Origin: Cristatella mucedo
Lineage: Eukaryota; Bryozoa; Phylactolaemata; Cristatellidae
DNA: 64,000 nucleotides
Assembly (NCBI GenBank): GCA_009760855.2
Contig: WPIO01000007.1
Location: 2,931,501-2,995,500, forward strand
Direction of reading: 5' to 3'
Every line of letters starts with the position of its first letter. Positions within the stretch are counted from its first letter, which is position 1. Of the stretch, positions 12,153 through 22,830 are shown one piece after another. The position numbers and the translations under genes were made by a program. The notes beneath the pieces were generated by a model. The model did no database searches. It was not told the DNA's origin and was given only the letters and a program-made list of their open reading frames with translations.

Positions 12153-12383
12153 GCGCTTTACGCGGCGCGCACCGGACCGACGGAGTTAACTGAGCGAACC
12201 GAAGTCCGAGTATAACCAACTACCCTGTGCGTTTACGCGGCGCGTATCGGTACGACGGAGTTAACTGCACGAACTCCCGAAGCCCGACTATAATAACTAC
12301 CCTATGCGTTTACGCGGCGTGTACCGGACCGACGGAGTTAACTGTGCGAACTCCCGAAGTCCGAGTATAACTAACTACCCTAT
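12153..12383. repeat. 76-bp tandem repeat, three copies
   Basis: Units start at about 12153, 12229 and 12306, each beginning gcgtttacgcggcg (first copy gcgctttacgcggcg), then cgacggagttaactg and ending aactaccctatgtg. Copies are about 85-95% alike. Confidence 0.9.
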
Positions 12384-12568
12384 GTGCGCGTCGCTACAGC
12401 ACCCCAAGATACGAGCGGCTAACTGAGTAGCCGGCAGAACACAACTGCGCAGTCTAAGTTGCACTTAGCTGTCCGTCGCCGTAGGTCCGTCTCTCGTGTT
12501 CTCGAAGCGTAGTCTCGCAACGACTACCGAAGCTGCAGCCCTGAGCTCTGTCAGTCCTGTCATTTATA

Positions 12569-12717
<149 letters not shown>

Positions 12718-12794
12718 CTCTCGACCTTGGGCGTAGCTGTCATTGTTTTTGTCGGACCCTAGCTCTCGGTGTCCGTCCTCAGCCTAATTCTTCC

Positions 12795-12892
12795 TAGCTA
12801 GCCATTGGCTAGCCCCTGGCTAGCCCCTGGCTAGCCCTTGGTCATTCCTCGGCCAGTCCTTAGCTAGTCCTTGGCTAGTCCTAGGCTAGTCT
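12795..12892. repeat. Short-period imperfect minisatellite
   Basis: Repeated units of about 13-15 bases around ctagcccctgg / ctagtccttgg, seven or more imperfect copies. Confidence 0.75.
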
Positions 12893-13521
12893 GCCTGCTA
12901 CGGTTGCTCTAGGTGCCCTAGTCAGACCCACTAAGGCAAGGGCTAATATCGCGGCTAGCCTGAGAGCTGCTCCGTTGCATACCAACTCTTATACTTCCAT
13001 AGTATAGGGTCTGCTGTCGACGATAGATGTCTCTGAGAGACACTACTGTTCCCGGTCTCGAAACTTGTCCGATAATTATATTGCCCAGCGCATTCTTCAC
13101 GCACCCTTATAAGCATCCCCTTATAATTATCCCCTTGTAAATTATCGCGCCATATCCGTTCTTCTTCTTCGTCGCTTTCCTATAAAATGCACTGGACAAT
13201 TGCTTAGCTTCTTAGCGCGATATCATTACACTAGTCTGACGGCCAAACTGTCATCGCCGTGAGTGAACATGAGATCATGTGCTGCAACGCTAGACAATGC
13301 TTCAGACGCTGCCAGCTCAATAAATCTTCCAGTTGTACGTTATTAAATAGTAGATAATCGTTTTGAATTTCAAACTTTGAAGATAAATAATTTTCTTTGC
13401 CAAGGCATAATGCCATTAATTTAAAAAGGTACTAGTGCCTCGTAACTTTTAAAAACAGCGACCATGAATCTTCTGAACATTCCCTTCTCCTCTCGAATCT
13501 CTTCTCGGTTGAAAACTCGTG
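12893..13521. other. Intergenic stretch, nothing recognised
   Basis: No conserved frame, RNA gene or element identified. Confidence 0.45.
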
Positions 13522-13675
13522 GGCGCCAAGACCTGTAGGGTAAGGCGCACGAAATTTCCGATCCAGGCTGCAGGTTCAAGTCCCGACGGGAGTCCATCTT
13601 GCGGTGCCTTCTGCGAGCGGTGGTGATAGCAGTTTAGGCTCTTTAGCCGTTAAAGCATCCAGCCTCTTTCAGAAT
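13522..13675 (+). mobile_element. SINE-2 copy, degenerate
   Basis: tRNA-like head with box B-like ggttcaagtcccg, then the SINE-2 body (gcgagcggtggtgatagcag, aggctcttt). The usual tail is only partly recognisable. Confidence 0.6.
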
Positions 13676-13825
13676 TACAATAGAACAGTAAAATATTTAA
13701 GTAGCGCCGAAAGACACCGAATATCTTACAGGCGCTTGGTACATGATAACAAGTAGCTATACCTGTCACTTTTTTAGCAATACTAAAGACATTACTCACT
13801 ATTCAATCGCGTTTCTATTTGCAGC

Positions 13826-13916
13826 AAATGTAAAGCGCCTAGAAAGAGATTGAGTTCTCTGAGGGCGCTTTATAAAGTGCATTGTTATTATATTATTAAT
13901 ATTATTATTATTATTA
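13826..13916 (+). mobile_element. LINE F2 3' end fragment
   Basis: Almost intact 3' terminus, gcaaatgtaaagcgcctaga onwards, followed by an ATT-rich tail. 5'-truncated to under 100 bases. Confidence 0.85.
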
Positions 13917-14130
13917 TGTGCTTATGCGTGCTGCCACCGTTGCATGCTGCCACTAGTTATGCTTGCATGCTGACCCTGTGCATGTCACCCTTAACAACGC
14001 TATTCATGTTGTTTATCAAACATGATACCGCTCACCACTCGATCGTGTTTCCATTGAAGCAAAGGACTAGCACCATGAAAGAGATTGAGTTCTCTGAGGG
14101 CGCTGTATCAAGTGAATTATCATTACAATT
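13917..14130 (+). mobile_element. Second LINE F2 3' end fragment, adjacent
   Basis: Repeats the F2 3' UTR (gtgcttatgcgtgctgccac, gcatgctgaccctgtgcatg) and 3' terminus (gagattgagttctctgaggg), directly after the tail of the previous fragment. Confidence 0.8.
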
Positions 14131-14329
14131 TCTGGCGTGCATAACAATGCAAAAGATGATTGAGACGGACCGATCGCGTACTGTGAGGAACGGGTGCGTC
14201 ATTAGCTTGTTTTCGAAATGTCAAATCAGGGGATGTCGCCGAGTCAGTCCGTGCCGAGTTCTACGCTTTGTGAGCATTCAAAATGAAAGCACACGCGTCA
14301 GAGGATTCGGGGTCAAAGGTTAGACGGAC

Positions 14330-14830
14330 CTCCAACCGATTAAAGTCAGCGGAGGACCGGTCAGTGCGATGGTAGGAAAGCACTTCAGATTGTCAGGCAT
14401 GAGCAAAAGTATGAAAGCAACTAGTGAGTGATGGAATCTTGAAGTCGATAAAGAGGCCTCGAAGAAAAAACGAAGAGCTCTCCGAGCGTAGAATGGTGAA
14501 CACGTGGAGCGTGCAGCATTCAGGGCAGACAAGCCTGAAGGGCGGACAAGCTGCAGAGTTTTGCTCAACTGAAAGTGACCCATTGCACAGGCAGACAGAC
14601 CAGTGCGTAATGAACTACAGAAGTCCGGAAGGATGTAGCAAATCCACGGACCTGCTTGGCTTCAGTGTGATTATGTAAGTAAATCCGAGTATTTGCAATT
14701 GTATGTAGCTGACAGCATGCCAACTTGACTGCGGCGCCTATGCGGTCGTCTACTGAAAGGTCATTTAGGTAAAGGACGCCCAGATTCACAGCGGTGGCTA
14801 GACGAGATATATCGGTCTACCCGATTTCGA
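14330..14830 (-). mobile_element. LINE F2 fragment, degenerate
   Basis: Minus-strand frames read LSVDDRIGAAVKLACCQLHT and IANTRIYLH, matching the F2 stretch LSLEDHISSTVKSACFQLHN. Multiple frameshifts; 3' end missing. Confidence 0.65.
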
Positions 14831-15395
14831 GGGATAGGGCAATCCAGTTGCTGCGTGACATCGGAAATAAGTAAATTCCCCCCTGCACTCATCAGAGTCT
14901 TCTGGTCGCCACCCGCCTCAGCCGCTAGATTGAATTATCTCCTTTAAATCTTTTCATTATCATAGCTCGAACAGTAACTTGACCGGACTCTAAATATGAA
15001 CTCTTAGGTCACTTGCATTTTCGATTAAGTGGTGTTTATGCTAACAGTTGTTTGAAGCTCTCAGCGCACGTTCTGTCACAGCGGTTCTGTGCAGATCACG
15101 TCTTGCAAAGGATTCTTGCTCTCGCGCGAAATTTCTCGTTCGTGGAAATGCGATTTAATGAAGGCTGAAGAATTTCAGTTTTCGGGTCAGCAGCCACGAA
15201 TCTCGTACAGGAAGCAGCAGTCACCAGTCATCTGTGAAGGAGGAGTAGCTCCGATGGGACGGATAGATTCTCAGACCGCTCTCGTACGGAATCGGTAAGA
15301 AAACGCTCTCGATTGCGGAGCCTGTGAACAATAGATGCGCGCCATTCCTTCGGGTCTGTGTCAGATGACAAGGAATAGATAGCAATTAGGATGTA
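14831..15395. other. Intergenic stretch, nothing recognised
   Basis: One frame of 69 codons at 15089-15298 has no recognisable similarity. Confidence 0.45.
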
Positions 15396-15548
15396 AATAA
15401 TAATATAATAATAATGATATAATTCATTTATACAGCGCCCCAAGAGAACTTAATCTCTATTCAGGCGCTTCACATATGCCTCGGGGTTCGAGCCCACGAC
15501 CTCAGTCAGACCTTGGTCGGGGCGAGCACCTTAACCGCTAGACCAAAT
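15396..15548 (-). mobile_element. SINE-1 copy
   Basis: Minus strand: tRNA-like head ggtctagcggttaaggtgct, box B-like gggctcgaaccccg, then the tail gaagcgcctgaatagagatt and an ATT-rich end. The tail closely resembles the LINE F2 3' end. Confidence 0.8.
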
Positions 15549-15552
15549 CCTT

Positions 15553-15777
15553 CAGCCCAGGGTTAGGGTGCTCGCTCATCACGACCCAGGTCGCGGGTCG
15601 TGATGAGCCGTGATGACGCACTTTTTAAAGCGGTTGCTTTTCGCGACCTCGGTATTGAGGTCGTGGGTTCGAATCCTGCGGCGAGCGATTCTTAATTGTC
15701 ACTGCAAGTGATGGCAATAGCCGCAAAGGCTCTTCTGTTGCTATACAAAAGAGGCTTTTGAATCAGCTAGTATATTG
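15553..15777 (+). mobile_element. SINE-2 copy with an extra head fragment
   Basis: 15605-15777 is a full copy: gagccgtgatg start, box B gtgggttcgaatcctgcg, body and the tail gaggcttttgaatcagctag. Directly upstream (15553-15604) is a head-only piece of the same type. Confidence 0.8.
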
Positions 15778-16359
15778 TCGAGTTATGCAGTCAGCAAAAA
15801 CCGCTTCTTGCCAATTGCAGTAGTAAGTGATGGTCATTAGGACTCCAGTGCCACAATGCAAGCGTGCCTGTCTGTCTAATCGGATAAAAGAAATTTTTTT
15901 ATCGAACGAGCTTTCCTTACTACGCCGGCTGCTCTATTTCCATTGCTCGGGCGGTATTCTATTAGGGCTACTCGATACCGATTGTTCTCGCTTCGCCGCT
16001 GCTTGCTGTCTGGCGAAGAGAGGCGCCATTATTTGCAGCCATACTCGCAGCCGTCCAAGCTACTAGCTACTCGCTGTGGTTCGCATCGAGCTCATAGCTA
16101 TGCAACGATGTCGGCATTGCACTGCACCGCCATAACGAACTACGATCTGACAGTCACTAGCTGAACGCTCGCTGAATTACAAACTGAGAGAGCTGCTTAT
16201 GAAAATATACTTACGCTTATGCTTGTGAGAAAGCCGCGATAAGCCGAGGCTGATGAGCAGCACAGTTTATGATTACGTATGAAGGAGATCATTGTATGAC
16301 TTACGACCTGGCCACTTTATGAGGCACAGATCCGATCGCAGTCAATCTTTTGAACTAAC

Positions 16360-17112
16360 GGTCTGCCCGTCGGCGAGTCGGGCGAGTCGGGCGAGTCGGG
16401 CGAGTCGGGCTGAGCGTGAGCCGCCCGTGACTCGTAACGAAAATCTGCAGCTTCTGCCGGAAGTCAGCTACTTCCCCTATCAGCCGCGACATGCAGCCTA
16501 CTACTTATGCTTCTTTTAATGCGGAGCTACTTTAAGCGCTGCGTGGAGAATGTCGAGCACCTTGGCGTTGCGATTGGCGTATTGCGAATTCCAGATCTTG
16601 CAAATTGCACGCGTCGCTCCGCCACCCGAACTAGTGAGGGTCGCGCGGCCATAGCTACGCGATCGGCAAGCGCGAGCGCGCGTTCATTACCCGAACCTTT
16701 CCGTGACTTTGCCATGCCTTTTGTCTCGGATTATCTAGCGGCGGAGCGGTGTCCGTGCCGTGAACTCACTCCCAGCTCCTCGGTTGGTCAGCGGCCATCA
16801 TTTATTAGCATTTATTCCTCTTCCGAGCCGCTCGCGCCGGCTGCTGGCTGCCATTTTCGCTCGCGCTTTCTCGACGCTCACGCGCCCTGACTGACGCAGC
16901 ATTTGCCGCCTTTCATCTTGGGTGCTCCCGTCGAGGCTCTCATCTAGCGGCGGCCGGCGCGCGCGCCGCCGGAGAGCCGCTGCTGCTGCTGCTGCCCCGG
17001 GCTAGCGCGCTCGGCTGGCTGCTACCGCGCTCAGCGAACTTCCGGCCGACTGCTAATTGGGGCTGATTTTTTTAGCAGGAGCTGCTCGCCGACGTGTGGC
17101 GGTGTGTGCGTG
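16360..17112. other. GC-rich island without a recognised gene
   Basis: CpG-dense stretch resembling those at the starts of genes B and C, but no conserved exon was found downstream on either strand. Could be an orphan promoter region or only compositional. Confidence 0.35.
16365..16412. repeat. 9-bp tandem repeat
   Basis: Four to five copies of gcgagtcgg in GC-rich sequence. Confidence 0.85.
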
Positions 17113-17560
17113 GGGCTTCCGCGTCCGGTCAGAACGAGGCCGCAAACGCAGAGCGCTCGTAACGGTGCTAGCCTAAGTCGACGCGCGACGACCACTCAGG
17201 CGACGCTTGAACCGTGCAGCCAAGCAGTCTAGCTACTCGCAGGTGCGGCACACCAGTTCGCGCGCTCAAGTACGGCGGCAGAAGCAGGAGCGAAGCGGCA
17301 GCGACGACGAGCCCTCGAGCCGTAACATTTTGAGTCCTCATCCATAACGCAGACGAGTCTATCTGACAGCAGCAGACGGCTGCACCTGTTCAAGAGCGGC
17401 CATGACGTACACCAACGACTCCTCCAACCTAGAGCGAAAATCGGCTCCAATGTCAATGTCAAGTTTCAAATCGCAACTGACTACTATCTCGTGGCGCCGG
17501 CATTCATCAAGCCTCGGCCATAGATTGTTGCACATTTTCATAATGACGAGTAATGATTAA
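17113..17560 (+). repeat. Duplicated unit, copy 1 (uninterrupted)
   Basis: Shares ordered blocks with 19516-20935: cttccgcgtccggtcagaac, gcggccatgac, cctagagcgaa, ggccatagat, aatgatta. About 70-90% alike by block. Function unknown; no coding frame is conserved between the copies. Confidence 0.75.
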
Positions 17561-19515
17561 ACCAACGTTGTGGACTTCAAAGCATCTCCGAAACATGAAA
17601 ACCGGCTACGGTAGATGTCAAAGTTCGCTTTGGCCACCTTCGTCAGGTTCTAACACAAATTGAGGGTTTCCGGGACGTCTTCTTCGAAGCTAGCGCTGCG
17701 GCTGTCTAGAACTCCTTAACTTTCTCACTAATGGCTTTCAAACCAACGTGATGGACTCGTTCGAAGCGTCTCCATAGCCATCGGCTTTTCATGCGTTCAT
17801 GCCGTCAGCACTTACTCTTGCAGCCGTAGGCAGACGAGCCCCTTGAGCCGTAGTGCCATCGCAATCGATACTTGAACCGACCTCGTACTGAAAATTGGGT
17901 TATTACTCGCAGCACAGGGAGGAGCAGACCTCCCTGCATCATTGCCATAGCAACTGTTACTTCGTCTTATCGCACTCGGTACTGGCATTGCCTCAGCGAT
18001 CCAGTCTTGTCTGCCTTTAGTTTAGTTAGACAGTCTGTGGGTATGATGGAAAATGTCTCGTGTCCAACGTGTCTTAGAAGCTTACACCCACTGGCAGACT
18101 GGTGAAACGCAGAGAGCAGTCAAGTTACTCCGAGCCAGAGCTAGAAGTCTAATGCATTTGCATTTACGACACTCCGATTCAGAAACCGTGGCATGGTCGT
18201 AAGCGCTCCACGTTGATCGACATTCAAGTAATCGTAGATGACGACATCGCACTCGCCAGGTTGCAAAGCCAATTGTATTATCACAGAAGAATTCACGCAA
18301 GTATTATGAAACGGAAGAGAAGAAGTTTCCTAAAGACGCAATAGAAGCATGCGAAAAGTAGTTGCCATTAAAAGGCAGATTTGCGACATGGATTGGTAGT
18401 CCTCGCTGTTATCATGCAGCAGCGGCATGGGACATCGTATAGCATAGTTACGACACTGAACATTGCCAAGACACAGTTCCACTTTTTGTACGTAGCAAGG
18501 CGTGGCTGCAGTCACATTACTCGCAGTCCAGACATCATCCGTGGTGGGCGGGCCCGAAGTCAGAGAAAGCAGCAGCTTGCTCGGCGTCCAGGAAGCAGTT
18601 CGTAAGGTCAACAGTTCGTAAGGTCAACAGTTCGTAAGGTCAACAGTTCGAACGGTCGCAGTCTTGAAGAAAGTTAAGACAGACACAGGCTCCACAGTGG
18701 CTATTGTCGGCTTAGAAAGAATGACCACTTTTCACCTCAAATCATCAGTCGAGGCTAAAGGTGCCGTACAGCATGCACGTTATCAGCAGCCATTTCGATG
18801 CTCTCGTGCAAAACCGGTGAAAGTATTTGGCTTCTAGAACCTTCTAGGCCAGGCTTCCCGATTTACACGTACGGAGCTTTAACAATGGTCTGCACCGGTG
18901 CTTCACCGGTTACCTTATCTCCCTTGGCATATTCTAGATTAACCGCAGTAAGTTCAAGCCTGCTGCCGTCATTAGCACACTCAGTTTCCAGCCACATACC
19001 AGTCTCAGCAGACTGCCGGTTAACGGTAACATTTACGGTAGATATTTTTTACTTCTGCCCCTGACGCTGGAGCACCTCTGCCTGCAGTGCGTCTGCTAAC
19101 GTTGTGTATCAGTTGATCAATATTAACAACGCATAGTCAGGGTGTGACTATCTATTCAGCTACCGTTGTAGAGAGACAAACCGAAGAGGTCAGATCAGGC
19201 CGAACGGCAGGCAGAGAAGCGTGCAGTGGCACCGGAAGTGCCTCAAGAGGGACTGGCTTCACAGCTGGCAAGCGATTGGCTAGCCAGCGGTTGCTACACA
19301 TCCATACTCTCCGCACAAGTACGTCTAAATGCTGCTGTACGCTGCTTAGACACCAGAATCGCCTTGCAATAGCCATGGTGCGAGCATATTCCATAAGTCA
19401 CGAAAGGTCCGAACCAAATAGTCTTCCTCAATTTGCTTAATTATGGCCTACGCACGGCATCGTTGGTCGTGAAAGTTTGTCGGCAGTGAAAGTTTCGTGA
19501 AAGTTCGTCGGCGAG
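17561..19515. other. Intergenic stretch between the duplicated units
   Basis: Holds a 16-bp tandem repeat (18598-18658); short frames show no family resemblance. Parts near 17740-17900 weakly echo the duplicated unit. Confidence 0.4.
18598..18658. repeat. 16-bp tandem repeat
   Basis: Nearly four copies of gttcgtaaggtcaaca. Confidence 0.9.
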
Positions 19516-19792
19516 CGGCTTCCACGTCCGGTCAGAACGAGGCCGCAAACATAGCGCTCGTAATGGCGCCGGTAACAGCTGACGAGAGAAGAATAGTGGT
19601 GAAGTTTGAACCGTTTAGAACGGCTAGCGACTCGTTGGTGCTGCACCGACGCACGCAGGTATGCTGACAGTACCAGGAAAATGGCAGCACCGCAGAGCGC
19701 TCATGCCTTAACATATCAAGTCCGCATCCAGAATGTAGGCAAGCTTATTTGACAGCAGCAGACAGTTACACGTATTCAACAGCGGCCATGAC

Positions 19793-19954
19793 AGAAGGCC
19801 GCAAGAGCCAAGAAGTAAGGTGGTCGCTCTCCACGACCGAGCCGTGGGTTCGAAACCTGCAGTAGGAAATCTTGTATGTCCAATTGCAAGCGGTGACGAT
19901 AGTCGTTACGGCTCTTCTGCCGCCATAAAAATGAGGCTGTTAAATCAGCTAATA
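19793..19954 (+). mobile_element. SINE-2 copy inserted in duplicated unit
   Basis: Head, box B gtgggttcgaaacctgc, body and tail gaggctgttaaatcagctaa. It is flanked by a short direct repeat, atgac (19788-19792 and 19955-19959), and absent from the paralogous site in copy 1 near 17400. Confidence 0.85.
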
Positions 19955-20040
19955 ATGACGTTCGCCAACAGCTCTCTGGCCTAGAGCGAAGATCAGCTCC
20001 AATCCCAAATCAGCCAAATCCCGAATCACAACTGCCTCTT

Positions 20041-20845
20041 GGTTGTGGGACATTCCCCCCCTGGACGTTTCCCCCTCCCCCGATGGACCCTAGGACATTT
20101 CCCTCCGGACATTTACCCCCGGGGTAGGACATTTCCCCGTCGTATATGGTTTAGGGCTTAGGTTTTAGGATTTAGGTTTTAGGTTTTAGGATTTCGGTTT
20201 TAGTTTTTAGGGTTTAGTGTTAGGGTGTTAGGGTTTTAGGGTTTAGGGTTTTTAGGGTTTACGGTTTAGTATTTAGAGTTTAGCGTTAAGAGTTTTCGGG
20301 TTTAGGTTTTAGGGTTTAGAATTGAGGTTCTTTAGGGCTTAGGGTTTAGCATTTAGGGTTTAGAGTTTAGGGTTTTGGGGTTTAGTGTTTAGGGTTTAGG
20401 GCTAAGGTTTTAGGGTTTAGGGCGGGCTGCGCCTGCGCCGCCTACATCTACCCTTGCTCGTATTCCGAGCTTTATTGCGTATTAGGGCGTAACTAGATCT
20501 CTTGAGGTCGAGTATATACCTCTGAGGCTTAGCGCTCATTTGCAGGAACGCGCGCCTCGCCGTAGCGCGCGCCCGCTTTGACGGGTACGAACACGTGCCT
20601 GGCGGCGTCGAGCGGGACGGAACTTCCGCGGAACCAAACTGTAAAGCTCGCCGCTGCCGCTGCCGCCGTAACCGCCGCCGCCGCTCGCTCCACTAGAAAC
20701 CATCCTTCCAATCCATCCATTCCTCTAATTATACTGAGTTGATTTTATTTTAATAGAGCATGAACTTCATTTAATCATATATATATATATACATGTATAA
20801 TAAATCTCTCTGTATTCTTAGTTATAAATTCATCAACATACACTT
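20041..20845. mobile_element. 805-bp insertion with telomere-like repeats and 14-bp flanking repeats
   Basis: Flanked by identical 14-bp direct repeats cacaactgcctctt (20027-20040 and 20846-20859). The paralogous copy 1 runs through uninterrupted at 17472-17485 with a diverged version of this 14-mer. Contents: repeats of a ggacatttcccc motif, a degenerate TTTAGGG/TTAGGG array, a GC-rich segment and an AT-rich end. No coding region recognised. Confidence 0.6.
20149..20422. repeat. Degenerate telomere-like (TTTAGGG/TTAGGG) array
   Basis: About 270 bases of units such as tttaggg, ttttaggg and ttaggg, with many variants. Interstitial, not a chromosome end. Confidence 0.85.
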
Positions 20846-20997
20846 CACAACTGCCTCTTATCTTATGGCACAGGTTTTACATAATGCCTTGGCCATAGAT
20901 GATGGCATAGTCGCATAATCTTGGACAATGATTATCAGCCTCAAATCTGGCTGGTTTGGCTGGCGCCGCTGTTTTACCAGCGCGCCAATCCCTTTGC

Positions 20998-21072
20998 AGC
21001 AAATGTAAGGCGCCTAGAAAGAGATTGAGTTCTCTGAGGGCGCTTTATCAAGTGCATTATTATTATTATTAA
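20998..21072 (+). mobile_element. LINE F2 3' end fragment
   Basis: About 75 bases of the F2 3' terminus (gcgcctagaaagagattgag) with an ATT tail, oriented towards a second, inverted copy at 21325. Confidence 0.85.
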
Positions 21073-21324
21073 CCAAACACGTCGGTAGAGGGCGCGAAGA
21101 GGGCGTGGCGCTATCGTCTGTCGCGCCATCGCTCGTCGCACTCTGTTGCACAGCACTTGGTAGCCGGATGAGTTGTGCCGCGCAACGGCACTCGTCCAAC
21201 ACGGTGACTCGGTGATAAAACGTCGCACTCTGCGGAGTTCGTCCGCAAGCTGGTTCGTGTGGGGTCTCGTCGCCGGCTCTTGTGGAACGCACGCCCGCTC
21301 AGACGTTGCTGAGCTACAAGCGCT

Positions 21325-21522
21325 CACAGATAATAATCTTAATAGAAATAATGCACTTGATAAAGCGCCCTTAGAGAACTTAATCTCTTTCTATGCGCTT
21401 TACATTTGCTGCAAAATTTGCTGCAATTAAATGGTAAGTAAAACCATGCTTGAAAAACAAACAAAATGAACAATGTGGTTAGGGATGACGTGCACAGGGT
21501 CACAGAACGTGCCAAAGTGCTA
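21325..21522 (-). mobile_element. LINE F2 3' end fragment, inverted
   Basis: Minus strand: F2 3' UTR with gacctgtgcacgt-like sequence, then the 3' terminus and an ATT-rich tail at 21325-21350. The two tails face each other over a 250-bp spacer. Confidence 0.85.
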
Positions 21523-22239
21523 CGCGGTTGGCGAATGAGCCGTTCGAGCAGCCAGGTGACCTCGCACGCAGCGCTTACAAAGCTTCACGCTTCATGCTCG
21601 GCGTAGGGTGTAAGGTTCGCAGGATGTGCGCGGCGTACGGTGAGATGCTACGGTGGCCCGACCTTCACTTTCGACTCAGGCAGCGCACGGCGCGAGCAAT
21701 CCGAGCAGACGTCGAGTAGAAACTGAGCACCGACGACTGAGCCGCCGCAGGCCGTGCTGCAGCTACCCGGTGTCGCTCCCGCGACGAGGCGCACAGAATT
21801 TCTGTGCATTGCAGTTGAAACGGCGGCGGGTTTACCCTCAGGTTGACCCTCGGGTCAGGTTTTTTCCGGTTTTCTCTCCGTCAGATTTTTCACTTGAAAA
21901 GGTACATGAATCAGGCTACATAATTATGTACGGCGCTGCTCCTCCAACGCCTGCTTGTCGCTGATGTCTAATACAATCCGTCTGCCATTTAAAGTCAGTG
22001 GCAAAGGCAATGAGCGCAATTGAGAGCCATAAACAAGTTCCTTCTTGCGTTGAATACCAACGAAGTCCTGAAGATTTGAGCCATGGCTAGCGACTCGCGG
22101 GTGCAGCACCATTACACGAAGGTCACGCAGTCAGCGGCGGTGGAAGGTCAGGAAGGTCAGCATTACACGAAGGTATGCAGTCAGCGGCGGAGCAGGAATC
22201 AGTAATTAAAAGCGACTAAAACCTCAAGATACAAATTCC
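21523..22239. other. Intergenic stretch with short local duplication
   Basis: At 22110-22195 a cattacacgaaggt...cagtcagcggcgg segment occurs twice. The piece gctagcgactcg..gcagcacc near 22087 also occurs in the duplicated unit at 19623. Confidence 0.45.
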
Positions 22240-22830
22240 GCAGTCCTGCTAAAGTCAGTCAGGAGCCAGTGCAAGTCGGCAAGAAGTGGTCTAACGCGGC
22301 AACTGCGACACTCACGACAGACAAGCCTGGCTTCCGAGCTTTGAAACAGGTCTAAGGACCATACTGCTTTGTCCGACGATCTGCAAGCTGTGAACTACAG
22401 ATGTCGAGACGGTATATCACAAATGCATGGACCGATTTGTATGCAGCATCCCTGTCTAAGCAAGACCGAATTTTGGTAATGTTATGTTGCTGAAAGTAAT
22501 CTAGCTTGAGTGCGGAGCTGATGTGGTTGCATAGTGAAGGATCATTTTGGAAGACGACACTTATACTTTGCGCATGTGCTGCAGGATATATTCTCGCAGA
22601 GCCGGTTTTACGCATTAAGCGCTCTAATTTCTGAGTCACACTAGGTATTCTCTTAACTAGTAACTTGGTTTTATAGTAATCCAATTTGAGAAAATCGACT
22701 GCCAATCATGTGGTAATGTCAGCAATATATGCAGTAAGGGAGTTAGGAGAGTCAGACGCTCTAGAAGGCTGGGAGGAATTAAAGCATAGGCATAGCTGTG
22801 CGTCGTCTGCACAGATATAAGAGGCCAGGT
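22240..22830 (-). mobile_element. LINE F2 fragment
   Basis: Minus-strand frame 22705-22352 reads FLKLDYYKTKLLV, then VFQNDPSLCNHISSALKLDY and SVHAFVIYRLDICSSQL, all F2-like. Lacks the 3' end. Confidence 0.75.

Larger units (their letters stand above)
19516..20935 (+). repeat. Duplicated unit, copy 2, interrupted twice
   Basis: Matches 17113-17560 but is split by a SINE-2 (19793-19954) and by an 805-bp insertion (20041-20845). With both removed, the block order is the same as in copy 1. Confidence 0.7.

Noticed and set aside
20149-20422. Chromosome end or plant-type telomere
   Set aside because: The array is short, degenerate and interstitial, with animal repeats and genes on both sides.
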